8,047 nt of DNA from Enterococcaceae bacterium (lineage in GTDB: Bacteria; Bacillota; Bacilli; Lactobacillales; Catellicoccaceae). The notes under the pieces were generated by a model. The model did not search any database. It was not told the DNA's origin and saw nothing but the letters and a program-made list of their open reading frames with translations. Made by a program: the position numbers and the translations under genes. The stretch is from assembly GCA_030150665.1 (NCBI GenBank), contig JASLFJ010000134.1, forward strand, positions 1-8,047, read 5' to 3'. Below are positions 6,915 to 8,047 of this stretch, one piece after another. How positions within the stretch are numbered: the stretch's first letter is position 1; each line of letters begins with the position of its first letter.

Positions 6915-6928
6915 TGAATGCGTTTTCT
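6915..6928 (+). promoter_or_regulatory. Candidate catabolite-response element (cre) in the glpK leader
   Basis: TGAATGCGTTTTCT fits the cre consensus TGWNANCGNTNWCA at eight of ten informative positions, including the central CG; the mismatches are at position 5 and the last base. It lies about 8-21 bases after the predicted start, where a bound CcpA could block transcription. glpK is a known CcpA-type target in Bacilli, which raises the prior, but the match is imperfect. Confidence 0.4.
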
Positions 6929-6960
6929 AAAAAAGAATATGACCTAATGGAGGAACATTT

Positions 6961-8047
6961 ATGTCCAAAAAACCAGGCTATATTTTAGCTATTGATCAAG
7001 GTACAACAAGCTCTAGAGCAATTATTTTTAATCATAATGCTTTAGAGATCGGTAGCGCTCAAGAAGAATTCCCTCAGTACTTTCCAGAACCAGGGTGGGT
7101 GGAACAAGATCCTGAAGAGATTTGGAATTCAGTTCAATCCGTCCTTGCAGGAGCCTTTATTCAAGCAAATATCCATCCTTCTCAAATTGATGCAATTGGC
7201 ATTACAAATCAGCGTGAAACAACAGTCATTTGGGACCGAGCTACTGGAACACCCATTTATCCTGCTATTGTCTGGCAATCTAGACAATCAGCTGAAATTG
7301 CTGACCAATTAAGACAAGAAGGATACACTGAAGCGATTCATCAAAAAACAGGACTAGTACTTGATGCTTACTTTTCAGCAACAAAAATACGCTGGATTTT
7401 AGATCATGTCCCCGGAGCACAGACACGCGCCGAACAAGGCGAACTTGCCTTTGGAACAATTGATACGTGGCTTCTTTGGAAGCTAACAGAAGGGGCGGTA
7501 CATATCACTGATTATACAAACGCCTCTCGAACGATGCTGTTTAATATACATACGCTGACTTGGGATGAAGAAATTTTATCTTGGCTAGATATACCAAAAG
7601 CACTGCTTCCTGATGTAAAAAGCAATGCTGAAATTTATGGTTATGCTGAAAGTTATCACTTTTCTGGAAAACGCGTTCCTATTGCAGGTATGGCAGGAGA
7701 TCAACAAGCAGCACTGATTGGTCAACAAGCACTAGATCCAGGCATGATTAAAAATACATATGGAACAGGTGCGTTTATTATGATGAATATTGGAGATGCG
7801 CCGAAATTATCTCATCATCAACTGCTTACCACAATCGCTTTTTCTATTAAAGATAATCTATGTTATGCACTTGAAGGAAGTATTTTTGTCGCAGGATCTG
7901 CCATACAATGGTTAAGAGACGGCCTTCAGATGATTGATACATCAAGAGAAAGCGAAACGCTTGCTAAACAGTCCCAAGCAGATGACTCAATTTATGTAGT
8001 TCCAGCCTTTACAGGACTAGGTGCTCCTTATTGGGATCCAGAAGCAC
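6961..8047 (+). CDS. glpK: Glycerol kinase, N-terminal and central part (cut by window edge)
   Basis: Phosphorylates glycerol to sn-glycerol 3-phosphate with ATP, trapping it for glycolysis and lipid synthesis. 362 codons are present and the frame is open to the window edge; the family is about 500 residues. The FGGY-kinase N-domain begins with the phosphate-binding AIDQGTTSSR (10-19). Glycerol-contact residues are seen at NQRET (Arg85, Glu86), the YPAIVWQ region (Trp105), Tyr137 in DAYFSATK, and the catalytic Asp247 in GMAGDQQAA. The second FGGY signature lies at GSIFVAGSAIQWLRDGL (306-322). His233 in SYHFSG matches the histidine (His232 in Enterococcus) that PTS phosphocarrier HPr phosphorylates to activate the enzyme. 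The ATG at 6961 has GGAGG 7 nt upstream. It has its own promoter and a possible cre site. Whether glpO/glpD and glpF follow cannot be seen. Confidence 0.97.
   Translation, partial: MSKKPGYILAIDQGTTSSRAIIFNHNALEIGSAQEEFPQYFPEPGWVEQDPEEIWNSVQSVLAGAFIQANIHPSQIDAIGITNQRETTVIWDRATGTPIYPAIVWQSRQSAEIADQLRQEGYTEAIHQKTGLVLDAYFSATKIRWILDHVPGAQTRAEQGELAFGTIDTWLLWKLTEGAVHITDYTNASRTMLFNIHTLTWDEEILSWLDIPKALLPDVKSNAEIYGYAESYHFSGKRVPIAGMAGDQQAALIGQQALDPGMIKNTYGTGAFIMMNIGDAPKLSHHQLLTTIAFSIKDNLCYALEGSIFVAGSAIQWLRDGLQMIDTSRESETLAKQSQADDSIYVVPAFTGLGAPYWDPEA

Noticed and set aside
1..8047. Mobile element, CRISPR array, tRNA or rRNA gene, defence or novel multi-gene system
   Set aside because: I saw no transposase, integrase, repeat array, tRNA-like structure or unknown gene cluster; all eight genes belong to recognised chromosomal families.

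Overview
The window is ordinary, compact chromosome of a low-GC Gram-positive bacterium (Bacillota, class Bacilli; a member of Lactobacillales is my best guess). The basis is the visibly AT-rich sequence, strong purine-rich Shine-Dalgarno (SD) sites, a hisS-aspS pair, a YheA/UPF0342 protein, an hslO-dus neighbourhood and a glycerol kinase that keeps the histidine used for PTS control in Gram-positives. I cannot name genus or species.

Layout. Seven genes lie on the minus strand and one on the plus strand. In order of minus-strand transcription they are a YheA-like UPF0342 gene (6780-6436), hisS (6282-5002), aspS (4986-3217), a YitT-family membrane protein gene (3163-2288), hslO (2233-1328), a dusB-like tRNA-dihydrouridine synthase gene (1326-352) and the 5' part of folC (335-1, cut by the window edge). 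Diverging from the yheA-like gene is glpK (6961 onward, cut by the right edge). A 180-bp region between the two divergent genes holds two convincing sigma-A-type promoters and a candidate catabolite-response element.

Transcription. Two intrinsic-terminator-like hairpins divide the minus strand. One (6321-6355) lies between the yheA-like gene and hisS. The other (about 2256-2289) overlaps the stop codon of the yitT-like gene. The likely blocks are therefore yheA / hisS-aspS-yitT / hslO-dusB-folC. Both hairpins may be only partial barriers, because there is little room for an independent promoter just downstream of either.

Function. hisS and aspS charge tRNA, Dus modifies tRNA, HslO is a redox chaperone, FolC makes polyglutamylated folates and GlpK brings glycerol into metabolism. 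All are housekeeping or central-metabolism functions with intact key motifs.

I found no mobile element, CRISPR array, rRNA, tRNA gene or obvious new system. The points worth a second look are small regulatory ones: a perfect hairpin in the initiation region of the yitT-like gene, which lacks a normally spaced SD; a terminator built over that gene's stop codon; a hisS leader with a terminator and a 9-codon ORF but no recognisable T-box; and a cre-like site in the glpK leader.
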